The notes beneath the pieces are model-generated. The model ran no database searches. It was not told where the DNA came from and worked only from the letters and a program-made list of their open reading frames with translations. From Nocardia sp. NBC_00565 (lineage in GTDB: Bacteria > Actinomycetota > Actinomycetes > Mycobacteriales > Mycobacteriaceae), in contig NZ_CP107785.1 of the NCBI RefSeq assembly GCF_036345915.1, forward strand, positions 1,488,001 through 1,552,000: a stretch of 64,000 nucleotides of DNA, in the 5' to 3' direction. Numbering within the stretch: position 1 is the stretch's first letter; each line of letters begins with the position of its first letter. This document shows, one piece after another, positions 16,691 to 26,710 of this stretch. Made by a program: the position numbers and the translations under genes.

Positions 16691-17566
16691 ATGTCGATCA
16701 AGCTCGGGCCGAATAGATACGGCAAAGCGGAGAACCGGGTCGTCCGGGTGACGAAAACCGGTGGCGTCCACGAGATCCGGGATCTGAATGTCGGTGTGGC
16801 GCTATCCGGTGACATGGACGAGGTCCACCTGACCGGTGACAATGCGGCGGTCCTGCCGACCGACACGCAGAAGAACACCGTCTTCGCCTTCGCCAAGGAA
16901 TACGGCATCACCTCGCCAGAGGCGTTCGGACTGCTGCTGGCACGGCATTTCGTCGATTCCCAGCCGACCATCGACCACGCGCGGGTCTCGCTCGAGGAGT
17001 ACGCCTGGGAGCGCATCGTGGTCGGACCCGGCGATCAGCAGCACTCGTTCGTGCGGTCGGGTCAGCAGACCCGCACCGCGCGGGTGCACTACGACGGCGA
17101 AAACGCCTGGGTGGTCTCAGGTTTGGCGGGCCTGGTGGTGCTGAACTCCACCGGCTCGGAATTCCACGGCTATATCAAGGACAAGTACACGACATTGCAG
17201 GAGGCCTACGACCGCGTGCTGGCGACCGAGGTCAATGCGGAGTGGCGTTTCGCGGGTGAGCCGGGCGACTGGGACAAGGCCTACCGCGAGGTGCGCGGCG
17301 CACTGCTCGAGGCGTTCGCGCAGACCTACAGCTACTCGCTGCAGCAGACCCTCTACGCCATGGGCGACAGGGTGCTCAGCGCGGTTCCCGAGGTGTGCGA
17401 GGTCCGGCTGTCGCTGCCGAACAAGCACCACTTCGTCGTTGATCTGTCCGGTTTCGGACTGGAGAACGACAACGAGGTCTTCTTCGCCGCCGACCGTCCC
17501 TACGGCCTGATCGAAGGCACCGTCCTCAGCGAGGACGCCCCCGCGCCCGGACCCGCCTGGGAGTGA
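16691..17566 (+). CDS. uricase (urate oxidase)
   Basis: This 291-residue cofactor-free urate oxidase converts urate to 5-hydroxyisourate. RYGKAENRVVRVTK at the N-terminus carries the catalytic-type Lys, and DTQKNTVFAFAKEYG contains the conserved Thr. VSGLAGLVVLNSTGSEFHG and PNKHHFVVDLSGFGLEN with the catalytic-dyad His region complete the pattern. It lacks a peroxisomal signal, as expected in bacteria. It lies between uraH and the xanthine dehydrogenase genes in one operon. Confidence 0.95.
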   Translation: MSIKLGPNRYGKAENRVVRVTKTGGVHEIRDLNVGVALSGDMDEVHLTGDNAAVLPTDTQKNTVFAFAKEYGITSPEAFGLLLARHFVDSQPTIDHARVSLEEYAWERIVVGPGDQQHSFVRSGQQTRTARVHYDGENAWVVSGLAGLVVLNSTGSEFHGYIKDKYTTLQEAYDRVLATEVNAEWRFAGEPGDWDKAYREVRGALLEAFAQTYSYSLQQTLYAMGDRVLSAVPEVCEVRLSLPNKHHFVVDLSGFGLENDNEVFFAADRPYGLIEGTVLSEDAPAPGPAWE

Positions 17567-17568
17567 CA

Positions 17569-18444
17569 ATGGATTTCCTACGACCCGATACCTGGGCGGA
17601 GGCGCTCGAGCTGAAGGCCGCCAACCCGGAGGCCAAGCCCATTCAGGGCGGCACCGACGTGATGGTCGAACTCAACTTCGACCACGGCCGTCCGGCGGCA
17701 CTGCTCGACCTCAACCGCTGTCGCGACCTGTTCGATTACTCGACCGAGGCCGACGGCCGCATCCGGATCGGCGCGGGCGTCCCGTACGTGCGCATCATCA
17801 ACCGGCTCGGCCACCAGCTGCCCGGTCTGGCCCAGGCCGCACGCACCGTCGGCTCCCCGCAGATCCGCAACCGCGGCACCGTGGGCGGCAATCTCGGTGG
17901 CGCGTCGCCGGCCGGTGACGCCCATCCCGCGCTGCTGGCGGCCGATGCGGTGATCGAGGTGGAGTCCGCCGCGCGCGGCACCCGCCTCATCCCGATCGAC
18001 GATTTCTACGTCTGGGTGAAGAAGAACGCCCTGGAGCCCGACGAGTTGATCCGCGCCATCTGGATCGAGCCGGCCAGCGGACCGCAGTACTTCTCCAAGG
18101 TCGGTACCCGCAACGCCATGGTGATCGCGGTCTGCGCGTTCTCCATCGCGCTGCACCCCGATACCCGCACCGTCGGCACCGGTATCGGTTCCGCCGGACC
18201 GACGCCGCTGCGGGCGCGGCCCGCCGAGGAGTTCCTGGCCGCTGCCCTCAACTGGGATGACCCGGCTCCGCTGTCGTTCGAGGTCGTCCGCGAATTCGGC
18301 GAGCTCGCCTCCGCGTCCGCCAAGCCGATCGACGACGTCCGCGGCACCGCGGAATATCGCAAACATGCCCTGACGGTGCTGGCCCGCCGCACCCTGTCCT
18401 GGGCCTGGACGGACTACCTAGCAGAAAGAAGGAGGGCAGCCTGA
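17569..18444 (+). CDS. xanthine dehydrogenase FAD-binding subunit
   Basis: This 291-residue medium subunit carries FAD electrons to NAD. It shows the FAD_binding_5 signature IQGGTDVMVELN (about 27-38) and PQIRNRGTVGGNLGGASPAGD (about 97-117), followed by the CO dehydrogenase flavoprotein C-terminal domain. ATG 17569 matches family starts; a GTG at 17563 overlapping the uricase stop is also in frame. The next subunit begins on its stop codon (TGATG). Confidence 0.93.
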   Translation: MDFLRPDTWAEALELKAANPEAKPIQGGTDVMVELNFDHGRPAALLDLNRCRDLFDYSTEADGRIRIGAGVPYVRIINRLGHQLPGLAQAARTVGSPQIRNRGTVGGNLGGASPAGDAHPALLAADAVIEVESAARGTRLIPIDDFYVWVKKNALEPDELIRAIWIEPASGPQYFSKVGTRNAMVIAVCAFSIALHPDTRTVGTGIGSAGPTPLRARPAEEFLAAALNWDDPAPLSFEVVREFGELASASAKPIDDVRGTAEYRKHALTVLARRTLSWAWTDYLAERRRAA

Positions 18445-18914
18445 TGCGTGTGACCTTCGACGTCAACGGCTCGCAAGAGACCGTCGACGATGTGTGGGAG
18501 GGCGAGAGCCTCCTTTATATGCTCCGCGAGCGGATGGGCCTGCCCGGCTCCAAGAATGCCTGCGAGCAAGGCGAATGCGGTTCTTGCACAGTGTATTTGG
18601 ACGGTACCCCGGTCTGCTCCTGCCTCGTGGCCGCTGGCCAGGTGCAGGATCGCTCGGTCCGGACCGTCGAGGGCCTGGCCAAGGGCGCGCAGCTCGATCC
18701 GATGCAGGAGGCGTTCGTCGAGGCCGGTGCGGTCCAATGTGGCTTCTGCACACCGGGTCTCATCGTGCAGGCGCACGACCTGATCGAACGCAATCCCGAT
18801 CCCTCGGATGTGGAGATCCGCGAGGCGCTCGCCGGAAACCTCTGCCGTTGTACGGGATACGAGAAGATCCTCGACGCGGTGCGTCTGGCCGCGGCACGCA
18901 AGGCGGGCAAATGA
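18444..18914 (+). CDS. xanthine dehydrogenase 2Fe-2S subunit
   Basis: This 156-residue small subunit has a plant-type [2Fe-2S] cluster (ACEQGECGSCTVYLDGTPVC) and the helical second cluster (VQCGFCTPG and NLCRCTGY). It passes electrons from molybdopterin to FAD. GGAGGG precedes the ATG. The gene ends in ATGA overlap with the deaminase gene, which interrupts the usual subunit order FAD-FeS-Mo. Confidence 0.95.
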   Translation: MRVTFDVNGSQETVDDVWEGESLLYMLRERMGLPGSKNACEQGECGSCTVYLDGTPVCSCLVAAGQVQDRSVRTVEGLAKGAQLDPMQEAFVEAGAVQCGFCTPGLIVQAHDLIERNPDPSDVEIREALAGNLCRCTGYEKILDAVRLAAARKAGK

Positions 18915-20365
18915 GTACAGCATCGCGCAGCGATTCCATAAGGGGTGGCGGCCGGGAGACGGGTGGGCGTACAGCATCGCGGAGCGATTCGATGGAGGGC
19001 GGTGGCCGGGAGACGGGTGGGCACAAGACTGTCATCGAGAACGCGTACATCGCGCCGGTCGTCGGTGACGAGATCGCGTCCGGATACGTCGTCATCGCCG
19101 ATGGCCGCATCGAATCCCTCGGCGCGGGTCCCGCCCCGAGCGTGCCGGGCGCCGAAAGGATCGATGGCACCGGCTGTTTGGTCACCCCGGGTCTGGTCAA
19201 CACCCACCACCACCTGTACCAGTGGGCGAGCCAGGGCCTGTTCCAGGACTCGACCCTGTTCGAATGGCTGACCGGCCTCTACCGCACCTGGGCCCGCATG
19301 GACGCCGACGTCGTCTACGGCGCGGCCGCCGCGGGTCTGGGCTGGCTGGCGCTGACCGGCTGCACCACCAGCAGTGACCACCACTACATCTTCCCGAAGG
19401 GTCGCGGCGACCTGTTCGAGGCCGAGGTGCGCGCGGCCGGCGAAATCGGCCTGCGCTTCCACCCGTGCCGCGGCTCGATGGACCGCGGTCAGAAGGACGG
19501 CGGACTGCCGCCGGACGAGGTGGTCGAGAGCCGCGACGAAATCCTCGCCCACACCGCCGAAGTCATCGACAAATATCACGATCCGTCGTTCGATTCGATG
19601 CTGCGCGTCGCCGTCGCACCGTGCTCGCCGTTCTCGGTGAGCGAGGGGCTGATGGTCGACTCCGCCACCCTGGCACGCGCCAAAGGCGTTCGGCTGCATA
19701 CCCATCTCGCCGAAACGCTCGACGAGGAAGAGCACTGCATCGAGCAGATGGGCTGCACGCCGGTCGAATACATGGACAAGCTCGGCTGGCTCGGTGCCGA
19801 TGTCTGGTTCGCGCACGCCGTGCACCTGCACGACGCCGATATCCGGCGCTTCGCCGAAACCGGCAGCGGCTCCGCGCATTGCCCCAGCTCCAATGCCCGG
19901 CTCGGTGCGGGTATCGCCCGGATCAGCGATCTGGTGGCCGCCGGTGCGCCGGTCGGCCTCGGCGTGGACGGTGCGGCATCGAGCGAATTGACCTCGATGG
20001 CCGGCGAAATGCGTCAGGCCATGCTGTTCCAGCGCGCGGTCAACGGTCCGACCGCGTTCACCGCGCGCCAGGCGCTCGAGATCGGCACCCTCGGCGGCGC
20101 CCGTAATCTCGGCCGCCACAACGAGATCGGCAGTATCGAACCCGGCAAGCTCGCGGACCTGGCCCTCTGGCGGGTCGACGGTTTCCGCTCGGCGATCGAA
20201 GATCCGGTCTGCTCCTTGGTTTTCGGACCGACACCGCCGCTGGCTCGGCTGCTCGTCGGCGGACGCACCGTCGTGGCGAACGACGAATTACGCACCGTCG
20301 CACAGGATGTGGTCGGCCGGGCGGGTGTCGCGGCCCGGAAACGGCTGATGCGACAGGAGGCATGA
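18911..20365 (+). CDS. 8-oxoguanine-deaminase-like amidohydrolase
   Basis: This 484-residue metal-dependent deaminase belongs to the TrzN/8-oxoguanine deaminase group. Zn ligands are in VNTHHHLYQ (His99, His101), RLHTHLAE, FAHAVHL and the Asp of GVDGAASSE. It probably converts 8-oxoguanine (or guanine) to urate (or xanthine) plus ammonia, feeding the surrounding Xdh and uricase; other triazine- or adenosine-type substrates cannot be excluded. Unusually, residues 3-38 are two copies of an 18-residue repeat (TASRSDS...GGGRETGG) placed before the normal N-terminus (VIENAYIAPV). It starts at ATG in overlap with the FeS subunit and overlaps the Mo subunit by 4 bases. Confidence 0.88.
   Translation: MSTASRSDSIRGGGRETGGRTASRSDSMEGGGRETGGHKTVIENAYIAPVVGDEIASGYVVIADGRIESLGAGPAPSVPGAERIDGTGCLVTPGLVNTHHHLYQWASQGLFQDSTLFEWLTGLYRTWARMDADVVYGAAAAGLGWLALTGCTTSSDHHYIFPKGRGDLFEAEVRAAGEIGLRFHPCRGSMDRGQKDGGLPPDEVVESRDEILAHTAEVIDKYHDPSFDSMLRVAVAPCSPFSVSEGLMVDSATLARAKGVRLHTHLAETLDEEEHCIEQMGCTPVEYMDKLGWLGADVWFAHAVHLHDADIRRFAETGSGSAHCPSSNARLGAGIARISDLVAAGAPVGLGVDGAASSELTSMAGEMRQAMLFQRAVNGPTAFTARQALEIGTLGGARNLGRHNEIGSIEPGKLADLALWRVDGFRSAIEDPVCSLVFGPTPPLARLLVGGRTVVANDELRTVAQDVVGRAGVAARKRLMRQEA
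18916..19023 (+). repeat. 54-bp tandem repeat (two units) inside the deaminase N-terminus
   Basis: Unit 1 is 18916-18969 and unit 2 is 18970-19023, with about 46 of 54 bases identical. The units are in frame (18 codons each) and inserted right after the second or third codon of the gene. Confidence 0.9.
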
Positions 20366-22698
20366 TGACTGTCCCACGAACCACCCGTTTCCCCGGTGAG
20401 GTCGCCGCGCCCGGCAAGGGCGGCATCGGCGAGAGCCCGCTGCGCCCCGATGGCACGCTGAAGGTCAAGGGCGAGTTCGCCTACGCCTCCGACCTGTGGA
20501 TGGACGGCATGCTCTGGGGTGCGACACTGCGCAGCCCACACCCGCGCGCCCGAATCGTCGGTATCGATATCGCTGCCGCGCTGGCGCTGCCAGGAGTGCA
20601 CGCCGTGCTCACCCATGAGGATGTGCCCGGCCGCAAGGTCTACGGCCTGGACCATACCGAGGACCAGCCCGTACTCGCCATCGGCGAGGTACGGCACCAG
20701 GGCGAGCCCATCGCCCTGGTGGCCGCGGACCACCCGGAGATCGCGCGCCGCGCGATGGAGGCGATCGCCGTCGAGTGGGAGGTGTTGGCGCCCATCACTG
20801 ATCCGCTCGCGGTGATCGCCGATCCGGAGGGCCTGAAGGTACAGGAGCGCGGCGGTATCGCGCGGTACCAGCCGGTCCGCGTCGGCGATGTCGCGGTCGG
20901 CCGTGCGCTGGCCCAGGTGGTCATCGCCGAGGACTACGAGGTCGGCATCCAGGACCAGGCCTTCCTCGGCCCCGAATCCGGACTGGTGATTCCGGCCGAG
21001 GACGGCGGACTCGACTTCTACGTCGCGACTCAGTGGATGCACAACGACCTCAAACAGATCGGGCCCTGTCTCGCCTTGTCCGACGACAAGATTCGCATGA
21101 CGATGGCCGGTATCGGCGGCGCGTTCGGCGGCCGTGAGGATCTGTCGATGCAGATCCACGCGGGCCTGCTCGCGCTCTACACCGGTAAGCCGATCAAGAT
21201 GATGTACAACCGCGAGGAGTCCTTCTTCGGGCATGTGCACCGGCATCCGGCGCAGATGCGCTACGAATACGGCGCGACCCGCGACGGCAAGATCGTCTTC
21301 GCCGAGGTCCGCATCGTCCTGGACGGCGGGGCATACACCTCCGCGACGTTGAACGTGACCGGCAATGCGGCGTCGCTCGCGGTGGGGCCGTACGAGATTC
21401 CGAATGTCAAAATCGACGCGTACGGCGTCTACACCAATAACCCGCCATGCGGCGCGATGCGCGGATTCGGCGCTGTCCAAGCCTGTTTCGCGCACGAGTC
21501 GATGATGGATAAGGTCGCCGAGGTATTGGATCTCGATCCGGTGCACGTGCGCCAGATCAATGCCGTCGCACAGGGATCCAAGCTGGCGACCGGTCAGGTG
21601 CTGCACGCGCCGACGCCGATGGTAGAGATGCTCGGTCAGCTCAAGGCCATGCCGCTGCCCGCCGAACTGGACACCTCCGATATCCGGAATCTGCCCGGCG
21701 GCGCATCGCAGACCACGCACGGCGAGGGTGTGGTGCGTGGTGTCGGCTACGGCGTCGGCATCAAGAACATCTGCTTCTCCGAGGGCTTCGACGACTACTC
21801 GACCGCTCGGGTCCGGCTGGAAGTCATTGCGGGAGAACCAGTTGCGCTGGTGCACACCGCGGCGGCCGAGGTCGGTCAGGGACTGGTGACAGTCGAGGCG
21901 CAGATCGCGCGCACCGAACTGGGAATCGAGCGGGTCACCATTCACCCGGCCGACAACCAGGTCGGCGACTCCGGCTCCTCGTCGGCCTCCCGGCAGACCT
22001 ATATGACCGGTGGCGCGGTGAAGGCGGCGTGTGCGGCCGTCCGTCAGCGCGTACTCGCCTTGGCGCAGGCCGAGTTCGGGCCCTCGCTCGGACTTCGGCT
22101 GGTCGGCGGCAAGGTGGTTTCGAGCCGGGGGGAGGTACTCGCGGCGATTGTCGACGTCCTTGATGAGGGGGTTGTCGAAGAGACCCGCGAGTACCACCAC
22201 CGGCCGACTACCGGAATGGATCCCCTTACCGGACAAGGGAATAGCCACACCCAGCTGGCTCTCTGCGTCCATCGCGCCGTGGTGGACGTGGATACCGACC
22301 TCGGCCTGGTCAAGGTCGTCGCCCTGGACGCGGTCCAGGACGTGGGCAAGATCATGAACCGCCTGTCCCTGGAGGGGCAGATCCACGGCGGCTCCGTCCA
22401 GGGGCTCGGCCTTGCGGTCATGGAGGAAATCCAGGTCGAAGACGGAAAGGTACGCAACCCGTCCTTTACCGACTACCTGATCCCGACAATTCTCGATACG
22501 CCGTCACAGCGGCTGGAGATTCTCGAGAATGCCGATCCGCATGCCCCCTATGGGCTGCGCGGCGCCGGAGAGCCGCCCACGCTCTCCTCCACCCCCGCGA
22601 TCGCCGCGGCGATCCGTGACGCCTGCCGGTCACGGGGTGGAAACGTGCACATCAACCGAGTGCCGGTGCGACCGGAAGACATCATCCGGAGCAGTTGA
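20362..22698 (+). CDS. xanthine dehydrogenase molybdopterin-binding subunit
   Basis: This 778-residue large subunit oxidises hypoxanthine/xanthine to urate. The a/b hammerhead domain (about 30-140; KVKGEFAYASDLWMDGMLWG) precedes the Mo-cofactor domains, with GGAFGGREDLSMQIH, CGAMRGFGAVQ and GDSGSSSASRQTYMTGGA. The catalytic Glu is in RGAGEPP (Glu737). Length and order match XdhA-type partners of separate FAD and FeS subunits. It starts at ATGATG overlapping the deaminase stop. A 124-base gap with a small stem-loop (22769-22790) precedes the permease gene. Confidence 0.94.
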   Translation: MMTVPRTTRFPGEVAAPGKGGIGESPLRPDGTLKVKGEFAYASDLWMDGMLWGATLRSPHPRARIVGIDIAAALALPGVHAVLTHEDVPGRKVYGLDHTEDQPVLAIGEVRHQGEPIALVAADHPEIARRAMEAIAVEWEVLAPITDPLAVIADPEGLKVQERGGIARYQPVRVGDVAVGRALAQVVIAEDYEVGIQDQAFLGPESGLVIPAEDGGLDFYVATQWMHNDLKQIGPCLALSDDKIRMTMAGIGGAFGGREDLSMQIHAGLLALYTGKPIKMMYNREESFFGHVHRHPAQMRYEYGATRDGKIVFAEVRIVLDGGAYTSATLNVTGNAASLAVGPYEIPNVKIDAYGVYTNNPPCGAMRGFGAVQACFAHESMMDKVAEVLDLDPVHVRQINAVAQGSKLATGQVLHAPTPMVEMLGQLKAMPLPAELDTSDIRNLPGGASQTTHGEGVVRGVGYGVGIKNICFSEGFDDYSTARVRLEVIAGEPVALVHTAAAEVGQGLVTVEAQIARTELGIERVTIHPADNQVGDSGSSSASRQTYMTGGAVKAACAAVRQRVLALAQAEFGPSLGLRLVGGKVVSSRGEVLAAIVDVLDEGVVEETREYHHRPTTGMDPLTGQGNSHTQLALCVHRAVVDVDTDLGLVKVVALDAVQDVGKIMNRLSLEGQIHGGSVQGLGLAVMEEIQVEDGKVRNPSFTDYLIPTILDTPSQRLEILENADPHAPYGLRGAGEPPTLSSTPAIAAAIRDACRSRGGNVHINRVPVRPEDIIRSS

Positions 22699-22822
22699 TC
22701 AACAGGGGCAGCCAACTCGAACCAACCGTTGGGCCGGAGAGACCCACAACAGCAGTACCCGAACCGTGCGGTCTAGAAGCCTCCAGACCGTAGGTCGGCT
22801 ACGCCCCGAGGAGGGCACGCCA

Positions 22823-24265
<1,443 letters not shown>

Positions 24266-24269
24266 CACC

Positions 24270-25337
24270 ATGCGCGACCTCACGGCAGAGCTTCGGAAAT
24301 GGCATGCGGCGGACATGGATTACGCCGTGGCCACCGTCATCGGCGTCACCGGCAGTGCCCCGCGGCCGCCGGGCGCGGCGCTGGCGGTCGATGCCGACGG
24401 CATCGTCATCGGAAGTATCTCCGGTGGCTGTGTCGAGGGCGCGATGTACGAACTCTGCCGAGAGGTGCTGCGCACCGGGCGGCCGGTGCGCGAAACCTTC
24501 GGCTACAGCGACGATGACGCGTTCGCGGTCGGGCTGACCTGCGGCGGCGAGCTCGAAGTCTTCGTCCAGCGCGTCACCGCCGTCGAGCGGGTCGCCATCG
24601 AGGCGATTCTGCGCACCGACGAGGCGGTCGCACTGGTGCGGGACCTGAAAACCGGTGCGGCCATGGCGATCGGCTCCTGGTGGACCGTCGGCGCCGTATT
24701 CGATGAGCTGATCGTCGCGGAGGCCAGGGCCATGCTCGATACCGGCGCGACGGGCGTTCGCGAGATCGGCTGTGGTGCAGGCGAAGTCACGGTCTTCGTG
24801 GAATCCCATGTGCCGCCGCCGCGCATGATCGTCTTCGGCGCAATAGATTTCGCGGCCGCCGTCACCCGGATCGGCTGTTTCCTCGGATACCACGTGACCG
24901 TATGCGACGCGCGCCCGGTGTTCGCCACCCGCGCGCGTTTCCCGGACGCCGACGAGATCGTCGTGCAGTGGCCGGATCGCTATCTCGCACGCACACAGGT
25001 CGATTCGCGCACCGTGCTGTGTGTGCTCACCCATGATGCCAAATTCGATATCCCGCTGCTCGAGGTGGCGCTGCGACTGCCGGTGGCTTATGTGGGCGCG
25101 ATGGGTTCCCGTCGCACGCACGAGGACCGCATGGCCGGGCTGCGCGCCGCCGGTGTGACGGAAGCCGAACTGGCCCAGCTGCATTCGCCTATCGGGCTCG
25201 ATCTGGGTGCGCGAACGGCGGAGGAGACCGCGGTATCCATCGCCGCCGAGATCGTCGCGGTACGCCGTTGCGGCTCGGCCCAGCCGCTCACCACCAGTGC
25301 CGGGCCGATTCATCGGGATCTGATCCCGGTCTGGTGA
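24270..25337 (+). CDS. xdhC: XdhC/CoxI-family molybdenum cofactor maturation protein
   Basis: This 355-residue accessory protein binds sulfurated molybdenum cofactor and inserts it into xanthine dehydrogenase. The N-terminal XdhC_CoxI domain has ATVIGVTGSAPRPPGAAL and SISGGCVEGAM. The C-terminal Rossmann domain has VPPPRMIVFGAIDFAAAV and AYVGAMGSRRTHEDR. It begins 4 bases after the permease stop and ends the first purine operon, before the large inverted repeat at 25340-25410. Confidence 0.93.
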   Translation: MRDLTAELRKWHAADMDYAVATVIGVTGSAPRPPGAALAVDADGIVIGSISGGCVEGAMYELCREVLRTGRPVRETFGYSDDDAFAVGLTCGGELEVFVQRVTAVERVAIEAILRTDEAVALVRDLKTGAAMAIGSWWTVGAVFDELIVAEARAMLDTGATGVREIGCGAGEVTVFVESHVPPPRMIVFGAIDFAAAVTRIGCFLGYHVTVCDARPVFATRARFPDADEIVVQWPDRYLARTQVDSRTVLCVLTHDAKFDIPLLEVALRLPVAYVGAMGSRRTHEDRMAGLRAAGVTEAELAQLHSPIGLDLGARTAEETAVSIAAEIVAVRRCGSAQPLTTSAGPIHRDLIPVW

Positions 25338-25339
25338 GA

Positions 25340-25410
25340 CCGCACACTCCCCGCGTCGCATCCGTACACCCGGTATACGGGGTTGTGCGGATCCGACACC
25401 GAGTGTGCGG
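25340..25410. repeat. 71-bp nested inverted repeat after xdhC (probable terminator)
   Basis: The outer perfect arms CCGCACACTC (25340-25349) and GAGTGTGCGG (25401-25410) enclose near-matching inner arms ATCCGTACACCC (25360-25371) and GGTTGTGCGGAT (25381-25392), centred on GGTATAC. It starts 3 bases past the xdhC stop and precedes the promoter of the next operon. It is likely a terminator, and possibly a binding site. Confidence 0.75.
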
Positions 25411-25471
25411 CTGGAGCATCCTACGAAATCGACTTCGTGATATTCGACCGGGTTCGGGTTAATCGCCGCTA

Positions 25472-25499
25472 TTCCGACAGTGCGGTCGGCTCGCATAAT
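25472..25499 (+). promoter_or_regulatory. putative sigma-70-type promoter of the glyoxylate operon
   Basis: TTCCGA (25472-25477) and CATAAT (25494-25499) are separated by 16 bases in an AT-richer stretch about 30 bases before the start at 25530. It is predicted by eye. Confidence 0.45.
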
Positions 25500-25529
25500 T
25501 GACTGAATTGCGAACAAAGGAATTACTGA

Positions 25530-25910
25530 ATGCCGTTGATTTTTCTGAACGGTTCCGCCATGCGTGGCGAACCGCTCAATCATCTGCTCGACGGTGCACC
25601 TTTCGCGGGGGAAGCGAAAACCGCACCGCGTTATCGTTTCTATTCGGTCGGCAACCGGTTCCCCGGTCTGGATCCCGCCGCCGACGGCGGCGACTCGATT
25701 GCCGGTGAACTGTTCGATGTGCCGATGGAAGTGCTGCGCCAGCGGCTGCTCCCGGCCGAACCGCCCGAACTCGAACTCGGTGCGATCGAACTCGACGACG
25801 GCCGTTCGGTCCTGTCGATGCTGCTGCGCCGCCCACCGACCTTCTATCCGGAGTTGATCGACATCACCGCGATCGGCAGCTGGAAGAAATACCGTGAAGG
25901 AGCCGCATGA
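25530..25910 (+). CDS. allophanate-hydrolase-C-terminal-like (gamma-glutamylcyclotransferase fold) protein
   Basis: This 126-residue protein resembles the free-standing version of the C-terminal domain of allophanate hydrolase: IFLNGSAMRGEPLNHLL, YRFYSVGNRFPGLDP, GELFDVPMEVLRQRLLPAEPPELELG. The fold is of the AIG2/gamma-glutamylcyclotransferase type, acting on carbamoyl or ureido compounds. It is the first gene of the glyoxylate branch, overlapping hyi by ATGA. The pathway here has allantoicase but no recognised ureidoglycolate lyase, so this protein is a candidate for handling a ureido intermediate; that is inference. AAAGGAA precedes the ATG. Confidence 0.75.
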   Translation: MPLIFLNGSAMRGEPLNHLLDGAPFAGEAKTAPRYRFYSVGNRFPGLDPAADGGDSIAGELFDVPMEVLRQRLLPAEPPELELGAIELDDGRSVLSMLLRRPPTFYPELIDITAIGSWKKYREGAA

Positions 25911-26710
25911 GGAATCAGGTCGGGGGAGTCACCTTCCCGAAGTTCGATGTCAATTGTTCGATCCTGTTCACCGATCTCCCGCTGCTCGAACGGCCCGCCG
26001 CGGCAAAGCAAGCCGGATTCGACGCCGTCGAATTCTGGTGGCCGTTCGGAGATGATCCGACGCCGGGTGATAAGGAGATCGACGCGTTCGTCCACGCGAT
26101 CCACGATGCCGGTGTGGAGTTGGTCGGTCTGAATTTCATCGATCTGATTCCGGCGGGGGGACGCGGCATCGTCTCCATTCCGAGCGAGGTCACCAGGTTC
26201 CGCGACAATATCGACGTGGCCGTCGGCATCGCCGAGGAGACCGGCTGCCGTGCGCTGAATGCGCTGTACGGCAATCGAATCGAGGGCGAGAGCCCGGAGA
26301 AGCAGGACGCGCTCGGGCTGGAGAATCTGCGCCTGGCCGCACAGGCGGCGCGCGCCATCGACGCCACGGTGCTGGTCGAGGCGCTCAATTCCATCGAGTC
26401 GCCGGACTATCCGATCGTGAGCGCCGCGCAGGCCGTGCAGATCATCGAGCAGACCGGTGAGCCCAATGTGCGCTTCCTCTGCGACCTCTACCACCTGGCG
26501 CGCATGGACGAGAGCCTGCACTCGGTGATCCGGACCCATGCGGCGCGCATCGGCCACGTGCAGATCGCCGACGACCCCGGCCGCGGCCGTCCCGGCACCG
26601 GTGAACTCGACTTCGCCGGACTCTTCGACACCCTGTCCGAGAGCGGCTACGACGGCTGGATCGGCCTCGAATACAAAGATCCCGAGCTGGATTGGAATTG
26701 GATCAAATGA
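25907..26710 (+). CDS. hyi: hydroxypyruvate isomerase
   Basis: This 267-residue TIM-barrel enzyme interconverts hydroxypyruvate and tartronate semialdehyde. It shows FTDLPLLERPAAAKQAGFDAVEFWWPF, ELVGLNFIDLIPAGGRGI, ALYGNRI, VEALNSIESPDYPI, FLCDLYHLAR, IGHVQIADDPGRGRPGTGE and IGLEYKD. Conserved acidic metal ligands (Glu in VEALN, Asp in CDLYH, Glu in GLEYKD) are visible. It is coupled by ATGA overlaps to both neighbours. Confidence 0.93.
   Translation: MRNQVGGVTFPKFDVNCSILFTDLPLLERPAAAKQAGFDAVEFWWPFGDDPTPGDKEIDAFVHAIHDAGVELVGLNFIDLIPAGGRGIVSIPSEVTRFRDNIDVAVGIAEETGCRALNALYGNRIEGESPEKQDALGLENLRLAAQAARAIDATVLVEALNSIESPDYPIVSAAQAVQIIEQTGEPNVRFLCDLYHLARMDESLHSVIRTHAARIGHVQIADDPGRGRPGTGELDFAGLFDTLSESGYDGWIGLEYKDPELDWNWIK

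Noticed and set aside
20014..22386. 790-codon minus-strand open frame opposite xanthine dehydrogenase
   Set aside because: His/Arg/Asp-rich antisense translation of a well-identified molybdoenzyme gene.
22769..22790. Small stem (CGGTCT/AGACCG) before the purine permease as a purine riboswitch
   Set aside because: Only one 6-bp stem with a 10-base loop; no conserved riboswitch core is visible.
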